NCBI GenBank assembly: GCA_046155225.1
Contig: JBJXED010000039.1
Span: 11,453 to 75,452, forward strand
Source of the DNA: JAKFVA01 sp046155225
GTDB lineage: Bacteria; Pseudomonadota; Gammaproteobacteria; Burkholderiales; Burkholderiaceae_C
Length of the DNA stretch: 64,000 nucleotides
Direction: 5' to 3'
The position numbers and the translations under genes were made by a program. Below are positions 35,261 to 44,433 of this stretch, in pieces (the first letter of the stretch is position 1; each line of letters starts with the position of its first letter). A model generated the notes under the pieces. That model was not told the DNA's origin. It did no database searches and worked only from the letters and a program-made list of their open reading frames with translations.

Positions 35261-35956
35261 GTGAAAACCAAGACGCAAAGCAAGAAAGTCAACAAGGCTT
35301 GGCTGAACGACCATGTCAACGACACCTACGTCAAGCTCGCGCAAAAAGAGGGTTTTCGCTCGCGTGCGGCCTACAAGCTGAGTGAAATCGACGAAACCCT
35401 GGGCCTTATCAAACCCGGCCATTGGGTGGTGGATTTAGGCAGTGCCCCCGGCGCATGGAGCCAGTACCTCCGGCGTCGTTTATCGCCGCAAGGCGCAGCG
35501 GTTGGCGAACTCAATGGCCAAATTTTTGCGTTGGACTTGCTGCCGATGGAGCCTGTGGAAGGCGTGCAATTCCTGCAGGGTGACTTTCGTGAAGAGGCGC
35601 TGTTGCACCAACTCGAAGCCCTGCTGGCGGGGCGGCGGGTTGATGTGGTGGTGTCGGACATGGCGCCCAACCTGTCGGGTATTGAGTCCGCCGATGCGGC
35701 GCGCATTGCGCATCTGGTCGAACTGGCCCTTGAGTTCAGCCAAAAGCACCTCAGCTTGGAAGGAGCGCTGGTAGCCAAGGTGTTTCATGGCGGGGCGTAT
35801 GCTCCGTTGGTGAAAGCGTTCAAGGCGCAGTTCAAATTGGTCAAGCCGTTTAAACCCAAGGCCTCACGCGGGAAATCTTCTGAGACATTTTTGGTCGGAA
35901 TTGGTCTTCAGAAAAGCGCGGCAGCGCCACAGGCTGCGGATGCAAACGCAGGTTAA
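35261..35956 (+). CDS. rlmE: 23S rRNA (uridine2552-2'-O)-methyltransferase
   Basis: A 231-residue FtsJ/RrmJ enzyme that methylates U2552 in the A loop of 23S rRNA. It shows FRSRAAYKLSEID (catalytic Lys), the SAM site VVDLGSAPGAWSQ and VVSDMAPNLSGI with the catalytic Asp, then the Lys in ALVAKVFHGG. The start is GTG 35261. ftsH follows 117 bp downstream, the conserved order. Confidence 0.96.
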   Translation: MKTKTQSKKVNKAWLNDHVNDTYVKLAQKEGFRSRAAYKLSEIDETLGLIKPGHWVVDLGSAPGAWSQYLRRRLSPQGAAVGELNGQIFALDLLPMEPVEGVQFLQGDFREEALLHQLEALLAGRRVDVVVSDMAPNLSGIESADAARIAHLVELALEFSQKHLSLEGALVAKVFHGGAYAPLVKAFKAQFKLVKPFKPKASRGKSSETFLVGIGLQKSAAAPQAADANAG

Positions 35957-36073
35957 TTCACGCTTTGTCCCTTTGACGGCTATGGCTGCGGTAGCCTTCG
36001 AAGATCGCCTTGGCACGGCCAAGCCCTAAAATGCGTTGTCTTTTTATGACATGTTCTTGAATCGGAGCACAGC

Positions 36074-37987
<1,914 letters not shown>

Positions 37988-38010
37988 GTTCACTGGGGTA
38001 TAGGTTTACA

Positions 38011-38036
38011 AACGGGGCCTTCATGCCCCGTTTTCT
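38011..38036 (+). terminator. rho-independent terminator after ftsH
   Basis: ACGGGGC (38012-38018) pairs with GCCCCGT (38025-38031) followed by TTTCTTT. It lies between ftsH and folP, and its U-tract excludes a far-upstream folP start. Confidence 0.88.
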
Positions 38037-38057
38037 TTGGCGAGAGTGACGCTCACC

Positions 38058-38930
38058 GTGTTCTGGCAAACCACCCATTACCGTATTGACCTGACCCAGC
38101 CGCGCGTGATGGGCATCGTCAACCTTACGCCCGATTCTTTTTCCGACGGCGGCGACTACTACCAGCCCGGCGGCGGCATTGCAGCGGCAATGCGGCAATG
38201 CGAGCGCTTGGTGCATGACGGTGCCGACATGCTCGACCTCGGGGCCGAGTCCTCGCGCCCCGGTGCATTGCCGCTGCCGCAGGAAGAAGAGTTGGCGCGG
38301 CTTTTGCCCGTGCTGCAAGAGGCTGTCAAGCTGGGCGTGCCGATCTCGGTGGACACCTACAAGCCGCAGGTCATGCAGGCGGCCTTGGATGCCGGTGCCG
38401 ATGTCATCAACGACATCTGGGCGTTGCGCCAGCCGGGTGCGGCCGCGCTGGTCGCCGCCCACCCGAGTTGCGGCGTGTGCCTGATGCACATGCACCGCGA
38501 CCCGCAAACCATGCAAACGCTGCCGATGACAGGCGATGCCGTGCCGCAAGTGCTCTTATTTTTGAAGCAACAGGTGCAATATATAAAAGGGCTAGGGGTC
38601 GACTCTTCAAGAATTTGCCTCGATCCGGGCATTGGGTTCGGCAAAACCATGGTGCAGAACTTTGCGCTGCTGGCGCACCAAACGCAGCTGCTGACACTGG
38701 GCCACCCCCTGCTGCTGGGCTGGTCACGCAAGTCCTCGCTGGCGGCGGCCATCAACCCCTCGCTGTCCAGCGCGGCGGCACTGGCTGCCAATGACCGCAT
38801 GGTGCCCAGTGTCGCGGCCGCGCTGCTGGCGGTTGAGCGTGGCGCGCGCGTGCTGCGGGTGCATGATGTGCGCGAGACGCTGCAGGTGCTCAAGGTCTGG
38901 CAAGCCATGCAAAATGCGGCGCAGGTCTAG
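38058..38930 (+). CDS. folP: dihydropteroate synthase
   Basis: A TIM-barrel enzyme joining p-aminobenzoate to dihydropterin pyrophosphate in folate synthesis. It has MGIVNLTPDSFSDGG, DLGAESSRPGALP, DVINDIWAL, LDPGIGFGK and the C-terminal GWSRKSSL. No ATG fits. GTG 38058 gives 290 residues beginning MFWQTTHYRIDL, aligned with the usual family start; GTG 38046 is possible and TTG 38037 lies in the ftsH terminator. A weak copy of the dispersed repeat underlies the segment before LDPG. glmM follows. Confidence 0.95.
   Translation: MFWQTTHYRIDLTQPRVMGIVNLTPDSFSDGGDYYQPGGGIAAAMRQCERLVHDGADMLDLGAESSRPGALPLPQEEELARLLPVLQEAVKLGVPISVDTYKPQVMQAALDAGADVINDIWALRQPGAAALVAAHPSCGVCLMHMHRDPQTMQTLPMTGDAVPQVLLFLKQQVQYIKGLGVDSSRICLDPGIGFGKTMVQNFALLAHQTQLLTLGHPLLLGWSRKSSLAAAINPSLSSAAALAANDRMVPSVAAALLAVERGARVLRVHDVRETLQVLKVWQAMQNAAQV
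38553..38610 (-). repeat. possible dispersed repeat, copy I (within folP)
   Basis: TTTTTGAAGCAACAGGTGC and AAAGGGCTAGGGGTC resemble the reverse-oriented form of the element (TTTTGA..., TTTGGCTAGAGGCC), and the stretch is AT-rich against folP. The match is partial and folP homologs have residues here anyway, so this copy is uncertain. Confidence 0.35.
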
Positions 38931-39003
38931 CCGCTACCGCACAGACCACAGCGCAACATTCCCGGTAGCGTCGGGCCGTTAAAAAAACAATGAAAAACAT
39001 CCC

Positions 39004-40347
39004 ATGACCAGAAAATACTTTGGCACCGATGGCATTCGCGGCACCGTAGGCCAGCACCCCATCGTGCCTGATTTTGTGATGATGCTGGCGCACGCCGTGG
39101 GCCGCGTGCTGAAGAAAGCAGAGGCGCGGCCGGTCGTGCTGATTGGCAAAGACACGCGCATTTCCGGCTATATGCTCGAGTCGGCGCTGGAGTCGGGCTT
39201 CAACTCGGCAGGTGTCGATGTGATTTTGCTGGGGCCTCTTCCCACCCCCGGCGTGGCGTACCTGACGCGGGCTTTGCGCGCCAGCCTGGGCGTGGTCATA
39301 AGCGCCAGCCACAACCCGTATGCCGACAACGGCATTAAATTCTTCAGCGCGGCAGGCACCAAACTCAGCGACGCCTGGGAGCTTGATGTCGAGGCCGCGC
39401 TGGAGATTCCCCCCACCTGGGCCGACTCGGCCCATGTCGGCAAAAGCCGACGCCTGGAAGACGCGGCGGGACGCTACATCGAGTTTTGCAAGAGCACGTT
39501 TTCCAATGACCTCACGCTCAAGGGCCTGCGCATCGTGGTGGATGGTGCGCACGGGGCGGCCTACCAGATTGCCCCCAAGGTATTTCACGAACTCGGTGCC
39601 GAGGTCATTTCCATGGGCTGCGCGCCCGACGGCTTCAACATCAACGACGGCGTGGGCGCCACGCACCCGCAGGCGTTGGTCCAGAAAGTGGCCGAGCAGC
39701 GCGCCGACTACGGCATTGCGCTCGACGGTGACGCCGACCGGGTGCAAATTGTCGATGCGCAGGGCCGTCTCTACAACGGTGACGAGTTGCTGTACCTGAT
39801 GCTGTCCGAGCGGCTGGCGCGCGGCGAGTCCGTGCCTGGCGTGGTCGGCACGCTCATGACCAACATGGCGGTGGAACTGGCGGTGCGTGCGCGGGGCGTC
39901 GAACTGGTGCGTTCTGCGGTCGGCGACCGTTACGTGCTGGAAGCGCTGGAACAACGCGGCTGGCTGCTCGGCGGCGAGGGCTCGGGCCATTTGCTCGCGC
40001 TGGACAAGCACACCACCGGTGACGGCCTGATCAGCGCGCTGCAAGTGCTGCAAGCCACCCAGCGCAGCGGGCAGACGCTGGCGGCGCTGCTCGATGACGT
40101 GACGCTGTTTCCGCAAACCTTGATCAATGTGCGCCTCAAGCCCGGCCAGAACAGCAAACACCTGCAAGCCGATGCACGGCTGGTGCAAGCCGTGCTGGAG
40201 GCTGAAGCCGCGCTGGCGGGGGCAGGCCGCGTCCTGATTCGCGCCAGCGGCACCGAGCCGGTGCTGCGCGTAATGGTCGAGGCGCGCGATGCCTTGCAAG
40301 CCCAGGCCAGCGCGCAAATGCTGGCGGACGTGGTGCAGGCGCTCTGA
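39004..40347 (+). CDS. glmM: phosphoglucosamine mutase
   Basis: A 447-residue enzyme converting glucosamine-6-phosphate to glucosamine-1-phosphate for UDP-GlcNAc, the precursor of peptidoglycan and lipid A. It starts KYFGTDGIRGTVG; the phosphoserine is in VVISASHNPYADNGIKFF, the metal loop is ALDGDADRVQ, the sugar loop GGEGSGHL, and the phosphate-binding RASGTEPVLRVMVE is near the end. ATG 39004. Confidence 0.97.
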   Translation: MTRKYFGTDGIRGTVGQHPIVPDFVMMLAHAVGRVLKKAEARPVVLIGKDTRISGYMLESALESGFNSAGVDVILLGPLPTPGVAYLTRALRASLGVVISASHNPYADNGIKFFSAAGTKLSDAWELDVEAALEIPPTWADSAHVGKSRRLEDAAGRYIEFCKSTFSNDLTLKGLRIVVDGAHGAAYQIAPKVFHELGAEVISMGCAPDGFNINDGVGATHPQALVQKVAEQRADYGIALDGDADRVQIVDAQGRLYNGDELLYLMLSERLARGESVPGVVGTLMTNMAVELAVRARGVELVRSAVGDRYVLEALEQRGWLLGGEGSGHLLALDKHTTGDGLISALQVLQATQRSGQTLAALLDDVTLFPQTLINVRLKPGQNSKHLQADARLVQAVLEAEAALAGAGRVLIRASGTEPVLRVMVEARDALQAQASAQMLADVVQAL

Positions 40348-40368
40348 TTCGAGAGGCGCGCGCTGGCC

Positions 40369-40881
40369 ATGGGCATCCAACTCGTTCGCGCCGATTACGC
40401 CAACGCTCGCCACTCGCAGGCGCTGGTTGCCTTGCTCAGTGCCTATGCACTAGACCCGGCTGGCGGTGGCCAACCTTTGTCAGACTATGCCAAGGCGCAT
40501 GTAGTGGCCGGTTTGGCGCAGCGTCCGCAGGCTTTCAGTGTGCTGGCCTTTGACACCGATTCAAGTGCCGGTTTTGATGCCGATTCAGCTGCGGTGGGCT
40601 TGGTCAATTGCTTTGAAGGCTTTTCCACCTTTGCCGCCAGGCCGCTGGTCAACGTGCACGATGTGGTGGTGTTGCCCAGCCACCGGGGGCAGGGCGTGGC
40701 GCAGCAGATGCTGCTGCGGGTAGAGCAAATGGCCCGCGAGCGCGGTGCGTGCAAGCTCACGCTCGAAGTGCTGGGCAGCAATCACCGCGCGCTGGGCTTG
40801 TACCAGCGCCTGGGCTTTGCCGCCTACCAGCTGGACCCCGCCATGGGGCAGGCGCAGTTTTTGCAGAAATGGCTGCCCTGA
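40369..40881 (+). CDS. GNAT family N-acetyltransferase
   Basis: A 170-residue acetyltransferase of the GNAT fold. Motif A, which binds acetyl-CoA, reads VLPSHRGQGVAQQML; motif B region is ALGLYQRLGFAAYQLD, and NVHDVVVLPS forms the central strand. Substrate unknown. It lies 21 bp after glmM, probably in the same transcript, though no functional link is evident. Residues 60-75 contain a small duplication (AGFDADSAA, DSSAGFDADS). Confidence 0.88.
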   Translation: MGIQLVRADYANARHSQALVALLSAYALDPAGGGQPLSDYAKAHVVAGLAQRPQAFSVLAFDTDSSAGFDADSAAVGLVNCFEGFSTFAARPLVNVHDVVVLPSHRGQGVAQQMLLRVEQMARERGACKLTLEVLGSNHRALGLYQRLGFAAYQLDPAMGQAQFLQKWLP

Positions 40882-40932
40882 GTTTGGGTTGCCGTGAGGT
40901 TTGCGCTGAGTAATGAATCGCGCCTGAGCAAC

Positions 40933-41030
40933 TCAAAACTTATAGCGGGACTGGCAATAAATACCTTGGCTAGAGGTCAATTTGGCATCAAAAATGCGCA
41001 GAAAAGTCGATTTCGAGCGTTTCTAGGCCC
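40933..41030 (-). repeat. dispersed repeat, copy G
   Basis: Reverse-oriented copy: CAAAACTTATAGCGGGACTGG, AATAAATACCTTGGCTAGAGG, then an extension GAAAAGTCGATTTCGAGCGTTTCTAGG shared in part with copy F. It fills most of the 238-bp gap between the GNAT gene and the VIT gene; I see no other feature in that gap. Confidence 0.65.
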
Positions 41031-41119
41031 CTCCCAAGCTTTTGGCAGGCAAGATGCCTCTGGGTGAGGTCAAGGTCATTCCCCGTATTTCGGCATCAGC
41101 CAGGCGCGCTGGACTGTGC

Positions 41120-41818
41120 TCAAACAACGGCACCAAACAAGCTGCCGACACCCGCCGTCACCACCATTGCAAGGGCACCCCAAAAGCTCACGCGGCCAGC
41201 ACCGCGCCACATTCCTGCGCCACCGGCACGCGCCGCCAGAGCCCCCAACAGCGCCAGGAAAATAAGCGACAACCCGGCTACCCAGAACAGCAGCGCCTGC
41301 GCGGGTGCCAACCAAGCCACTGCCAGCGGCAGCGCTGCGCCCACGGCAAAGCTGGCGGCCGAGGCCAGCGCAGCTTGAACCGGTCTCGCGCTGAAAGCCG
41401 CTGAGATGCCCAGTTCGTCGCGTGCATGCGCACCGATGGCGTCGTGCTGCATCAGTTGCTCGGCCACTTGCTTCGCCAGGGCGGGCGTTAATCCGCGACT
41501 GACATAGATGGCGGCCAGCTCACGCTGCTCGGCCGCAGGGTCGGCATGCAGCTCGGCGCGTTCACGCGCCAAATCGGCACGCTCGGTGTCGGCTTGCGAA
41601 TGCACTGAAACATATTCGCCTGCCGCCATCGACATAGCCCCTGCTACCAACGCGGCAATGCCGGTGACCAGCACGCTGTCAGCACTGGCGTGCGCTGCGG
41701 CCACGCCCACCAGCAAACTGGCAGTCGACACAATGCCGTCGTTGGCACCCAACACGGAGGCACGCAGCCAGCCAATGCGGTCGCTGCGGTGGCGTTCGGG
41801 GTGGGTAGTGCGGGTCAT
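41120..41818 (-). CDS. VIT1/CCC1 family iron/manganese transporter
   Basis: A 232-residue membrane protein of the VIT (vacuolar iron transporter) family. Family blocks are GANDGIVSTASLLVGVAAA in helix 1 and GAMSMAAGEYVSVHSQADTE at the end of helix 2, followed by an acidic cytoplasmic helical domain (RERAELHADPAAEQREL) that binds metal in relatives, then three more helices. It probably exports Fe2+ or Mn2+ from the cytoplasm. Single gene, with no regulator adjacent. Confidence 0.9.
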   Translation of the reverse strand: MTRTTHPERHRSDRIGWLRASVLGANDGIVSTASLLVGVAAAHASADSVLVTGIAALVAGAMSMAAGEYVSVHSQADTERADLARERAELHADPAAEQRELAAIYVSRGLTPALAKQVAEQLMQHDAIGAHARDELGISAAFSARPVQAALASAASFAVGAALPLAVAWLAPAQALLFWVAGLSLIFLALLGALAARAGGAGMWRGAGRVSFWGALAMVVTAGVGSLFGAVV

Positions 41819-41860
41819 AGGGCTGGCAGATGCATGAAGCCAGCATAACGCCAGACGCGG

Positions 41861-42607
41861 TCAGCGCGGCGTGTCAGGGAGCAGGACCTGCTTTTTTTCG
41901 GCTCCGAGCTGCTCTGAATAGCGTTCGGTCAGCAGCCCGGCGTGCGGCCGCAGCAGCACGGTGATGCGCACCAGCTCCTGCATCACATCCACAATGCGGT
42001 CGTAGTAGGCGCTGGGGCGCATGCGCCCGGCGTCGTCAAACTCCTGGTAGGCCATGGCCACGCTCGACTGGTTGGGGATGGTGAACATGCGCATCCAGCG
42101 GCCCAAGAGGCGCAAGCCGTTGACCGCGTTGAATGATTGCGAGCCGCCGCTGACTTGCATCACCGCCAGAGTGCGGCCCTGCGTCGGGCGCAGCCCGCCG
42201 AGTTCCAGCGGCAAGTGGTCAATTTGCGCCTTCATCACGGCCGTTACGGCGCCATGCCGCTCGGGGCTGCACCAGACCTGGCCTTCCGACCACAGGGCGT
42301 GCTCGCGCAATGCGTGCACCGCGGGGTGGTCATCAAGGGGTGTCAGGCCGGGCAGCGGCAGATCGCTGGGGTCAAAAATCCGCACGTCGCAGCCAAAGTA
42401 GATCAGCAGGCGCGCGGCTTCTTCGGTGGCCAGCCGTGAGAACGAGCGCGGCCGCAGCGAGCCGTATAGCAGCAAAATGCGCGGCGGGTGGGCCAGCAGG
42501 TCGGGTAAGCCAGCGGCGGGCGCAGGCGGTGCAAAGGCTTGGCGCAGCGCGGGCAGGTCGTGCGGCGCGGGAAGCTGGCGCAAGCGGTCGGAAAGAGGTG
42601 GGTTCAT
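41861..42607 (-). CDS. arsH: arsenical resistance flavoprotein ArsH
   Basis: A 248-residue NADPH-dependent FMN reductase family member. It has ILLYGSLRPRSFSRLATEEA (flavin phosphate loop), WSEGQVWCSPERHGAVTAVMK, and AVMQVSGGSQSFNAVNGLRLLGRWMRMF, all typical of ArsH. ArsH enzymes oxidise trivalent organoarsenicals to less toxic pentavalent forms. It is the last gene of arsR-arsC-aquaporin-arsH, starting 38 bp after the aquaporin gene. Confidence 0.95.
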   Translation of the reverse strand: MNPPLSDRLRQLPAPHDLPALRQAFAPPAPAAGLPDLLAHPPRILLLYGSLRPRSFSRLATEEAARLLIYFGCDVRIFDPSDLPLPGLTPLDDHPAVHALREHALWSEGQVWCSPERHGAVTAVMKAQIDHLPLELGGLRPTQGRTLAVMQVSGGSQSFNAVNGLRLLGRWMRMFTIPNQSSVAMAYQEFDDAGRMRPSAYYDRIVDVMQELVRITVLLRPHAGLLTERYSEQLGAEKKQVLLPDTPR

Positions 42608-42645
42608 GAAGAAAAGCGCAAATCTGCAACTGCAGTAAAAGTTTC

Positions 42646-43356
42646 CTATTGCGGCTTCAGCGCCCTGGCCAGTGCCACACCCAGCGCCGCGCCGACGCAT
42701 TGCGCCAGCACAAAGCCCGGCGCGCTGGCCGGTGCTATCCCGGCAAAGCTGTCCGACAGCATGCGCCCCAGCACGGCGGCAGGGTTGGCAAAGCTGGTGC
42801 TGGCGGTGAACCAGTAGGCCGCGCCGATATAGCAGGCCACCAGCGCGCTGGCTTTTGCATGCACACCCTGCGCAGCGCTGCGCAAAATCACAAACAGCAG
42901 CCCGCCCGTGGCCACCGCCTCGGCAATCCACTGGCCCCAGCCGCTGAACTCGCCGCTGGCCAACCAGCCGCCGCGCACTTTGCTGCTCCACTGGAGCATG
43001 TCCAGACCGAACATGGCATGCGCCAGCCACGCCCCGCAGACGGCACCGAGCAACTGCGCCGCTATGAAAATGATTGCTGTGCTGGCAGTATTTGCCTTGG
43101 CTGGAGCCTGATTTAGTGCCAAAACCAGCGTCACCAGCGGGTTGAAGTGTGCGCCACTGACCGGTCCCAGCACCTCGATCAGCACATACAGCGCAAACAC
43201 TGTCACCAGGGTATTGGCCAGCAGCGCCAGGCCGGTATTGCCGCCCGAGAGCTGCTCGGCCATGATGCCCGAGCCGATCACCGCGCACAGCAGTCCGGCA
43301 GTGCCCACCCCTTCGGCCAGCGCTTGCTGCGGCAGCGAGTAGTGCGGCGCGCTCAC
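42646..43356 (-). CDS. MIP family aquaglyceroporin in ars operon (AqpS-like)
   Basis: A 236-residue six-helix channel. The first half-helix motif is AHFNPLVTL (NPL instead of the common NPA) and the second is SFANPAAVLGRM (NPA). Its place in the operon mirrors the Sinorhizobium ars operon, where AqpS lets arsenite formed by ArsC flow out down its gradient. No ArsB or Acr3 pump is present in this operon. Repeat copy H encodes part of the region after the NPL loop (APAKANTASTAIIFIA). It overlaps the arsC stop by 4 bp. Confidence 0.92.
   Translation of the reverse strand: MSAPHYSLPQQALAEGVGTAGLLCAVIGSGIMAEQLSGGNTGLALLANTLVTVFALYVLIEVLGPVSGAHFNPLVTLVLALNQAPAKANTASTAIIFIAAQLLGAVCGAWLAHAMFGLDMLQWSSKVRGGWLASGEFSGWGQWIAEAVATGGLLFVILRSAAQGVHAKASALVACYIGAAYWFTASTSFANPAAVLGRMLSDSFAGIAPASAPGFVLAQCVGAALGVALARALKPQ
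43061..43125 (-). repeat. dispersed repeat, copy H (inside aquaporin gene)
   Basis: On the plus strand, CTGGCAGTATTTGCCTTGGCTGGAGCC matches copy F (AGGCAGTATTTACTTTGGCTAGAGGCC), flanked by GCTATGAAAATGATTG. In the sense of the gene it reads in the same frame as copies C and D. Confidence 0.65.
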
Positions 43357-43889
43357 GCGGCAGTGGCTTCGGGGGTGGTGGCGGAGCTGGCCAGGGCGCG
43401 GGCCTCGGTTTGCAACCGTATTTTGTCCATTTTCGCCAGCGGCAGGTTCACCATGATCTCCAGCCGCAGGCCAATTTCGTGCAGCGTCCTGCGAAAGGCG
43501 TCGTGGCGCACTTCCTCGCTGCCCATCACCTCGCTGGGGTCGGCGTAGCCCCAGTGCGCAGTGGCGGGCTGGCCCGGCCAGTGCGGGCAGACCTCGCCCG
43601 CGGCGTTGTCACAGACGGTGATCACCAGGTCCATCTGCGGCGCATCCGAGAGCGCAAATTCGTCCCAGCTTTTGCTGCGCAAGCCTTCGGTCGGGATGCC
43701 GGCATGCTCCAGCGCCGCCAGCGCCAGCGGGTTGGGCTGCTGGTGGTCGCGCGGGTGGCTGCCGGCCGAGTAGGCGCGGTATTTGCCTCGGCCGATTTTG
43801 TTCAGCAAGGCTTCGGCCAGAATGCTGCGCGCCGAATTGTGGGTGCATAAAAACAAGACATTGATGAGGGGGTGTTGGTTTTCAGTCAT
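43353..43889 (-). CDS. arsC: arsenate reductase, thioredoxin-coupled type
   Basis: A 178-residue low-molecular-weight phosphatase-fold reductase that turns arsenate into arsenite. The P-loop VLFLCTHNSARS has the nucleophile Cys15, and ITVCDNAAGEVCPHWPG supplies Cys93 and Cys101, the relay pair of the Staphylococcus pI258-type enzymes that use thioredoxin. The C-terminus is about 35 residues longer than that family. Second gene of the ars operon, 23 bp after arsR. Confidence 0.95.
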   Translation of the reverse strand: MTENQHPLINVLFLCTHNSARSILAEALLNKIGRGKYRAYSAGSHPRDHQQPNPLALAALEHAGIPTEGLRSKSWDEFALSDAPQMDLVITVCDNAAGEVCPHWPGQPATAHWGYADPSEVMGSEEVRHDAFRRTLHEIGLRLEIMVNLPLAKMDKIRLQTEARALASSATTPEATAA

Positions 43890-43912
43890 GGCGGCTCCTT
43901 GGGACGGTTGGA

Positions 43913-44260
43913 TTAGAGAGAAGACTCAGTGCAGGGGACAAATTCGGTCAATTCGCAGCTTTGGCCTTCGCAGCAATGCTCACTGAGGTAGGCCACCAGG
44001 CTGTTCATGTGTTCAAAATTGGCCCGGTAGACCACGTTTCGCCCACGCGATTCGTTGGTGACGAGGCAGGTGTAGAGCAGTTCTTTGAGGTGGAACGACA
44101 AGGCGCTGGGCGATATACCCAGTTTTTCGGCAATTCCGCCGGCCGTCAGACCTGCTTTGCCGGCCACTACCAGCAAACGAAACACCCGCAGGCGATGCAC
44201 TTGCGCCAGTGCGGTCAGGGACTTTAAAACTTGCGTTTCTTCGGTGTCAATCATTTCCAT
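43913..44260 (-). CDS. arsR: ArsR-family arsenite-responsive repressor
   Basis: A 115-residue winged-helix SmtB/ArsR repressor. The recognition helix is in AEKLGISPSALSFHLKEL, lacking the ELCVCDLC arsenite site of E. coli ArsR. Instead a Cys cluster lies at the C-terminus: Cys96-Cys97-x4-Cys102, plus Cys110, closely matching the C-terminal three-Cys site known from Acidithiobacillus ferrooxidans ArsR. It heads the ars operon and probably represses it from the inverted repeat just upstream. Confidence 0.94.
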   Translation of the reverse strand: MEMIDTEETQVLKSLTALAQVHRLRVFRLLVVAGKAGLTAGGIAEKLGISPSALSFHLKELLYTCLVTNESRGRNVVYRANFEHMNSLVAYLSEHCCEGQSCELTEFVPCTESSL

Positions 44261-44262
44261 AA

Positions 44263-44278
44263 TTCAAATGTTATTGAA
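44263..44278. promoter_or_regulatory. candidate ArsR operator
   Basis: TTCAA-N6-TTGAA, an inverted repeat immediately upstream of the arsR start, inside the 173-bp gap shared with divergent phoX. Position and symmetry fit ArsR autoregulation; the sequence is AT-rich as in known ars operators. Confidence 0.45.
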
Positions 44279-44341
44279 ATATTAAATTGAAAGCAAGCGA
44301 TCGTTCATAAGCTTTTCAAAAGAACATCAAAACGGGATTAA

Positions 44342-44358
44342 TGTCATAAATATGCAAT
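44342..44358 (+). promoter_or_regulatory. candidate Pho box upstream of phoX operon
   Basis: TGTCATAAATATGCAAT contains TGTCA and TGCAA half-sites 11 bp apart, the helical spacing of PhoB repeats, 76 bp before the phoX start. PhoB itself is encoded in this window. Confidence 0.5.
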
Positions 44359-44433
44359 CGAAAAGACATAATCACGTCACTGCAAGCTTTCAGACTCCGC
44401 TGTTAAGAATTACAGGACTGCAAAGCAACATTC

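Noticed and set aside
38890..40413. Long open frame antisense to glmM (about 500 codons)
   Set aside because: Shadow of glmM, with no ribosome site or family similarity.
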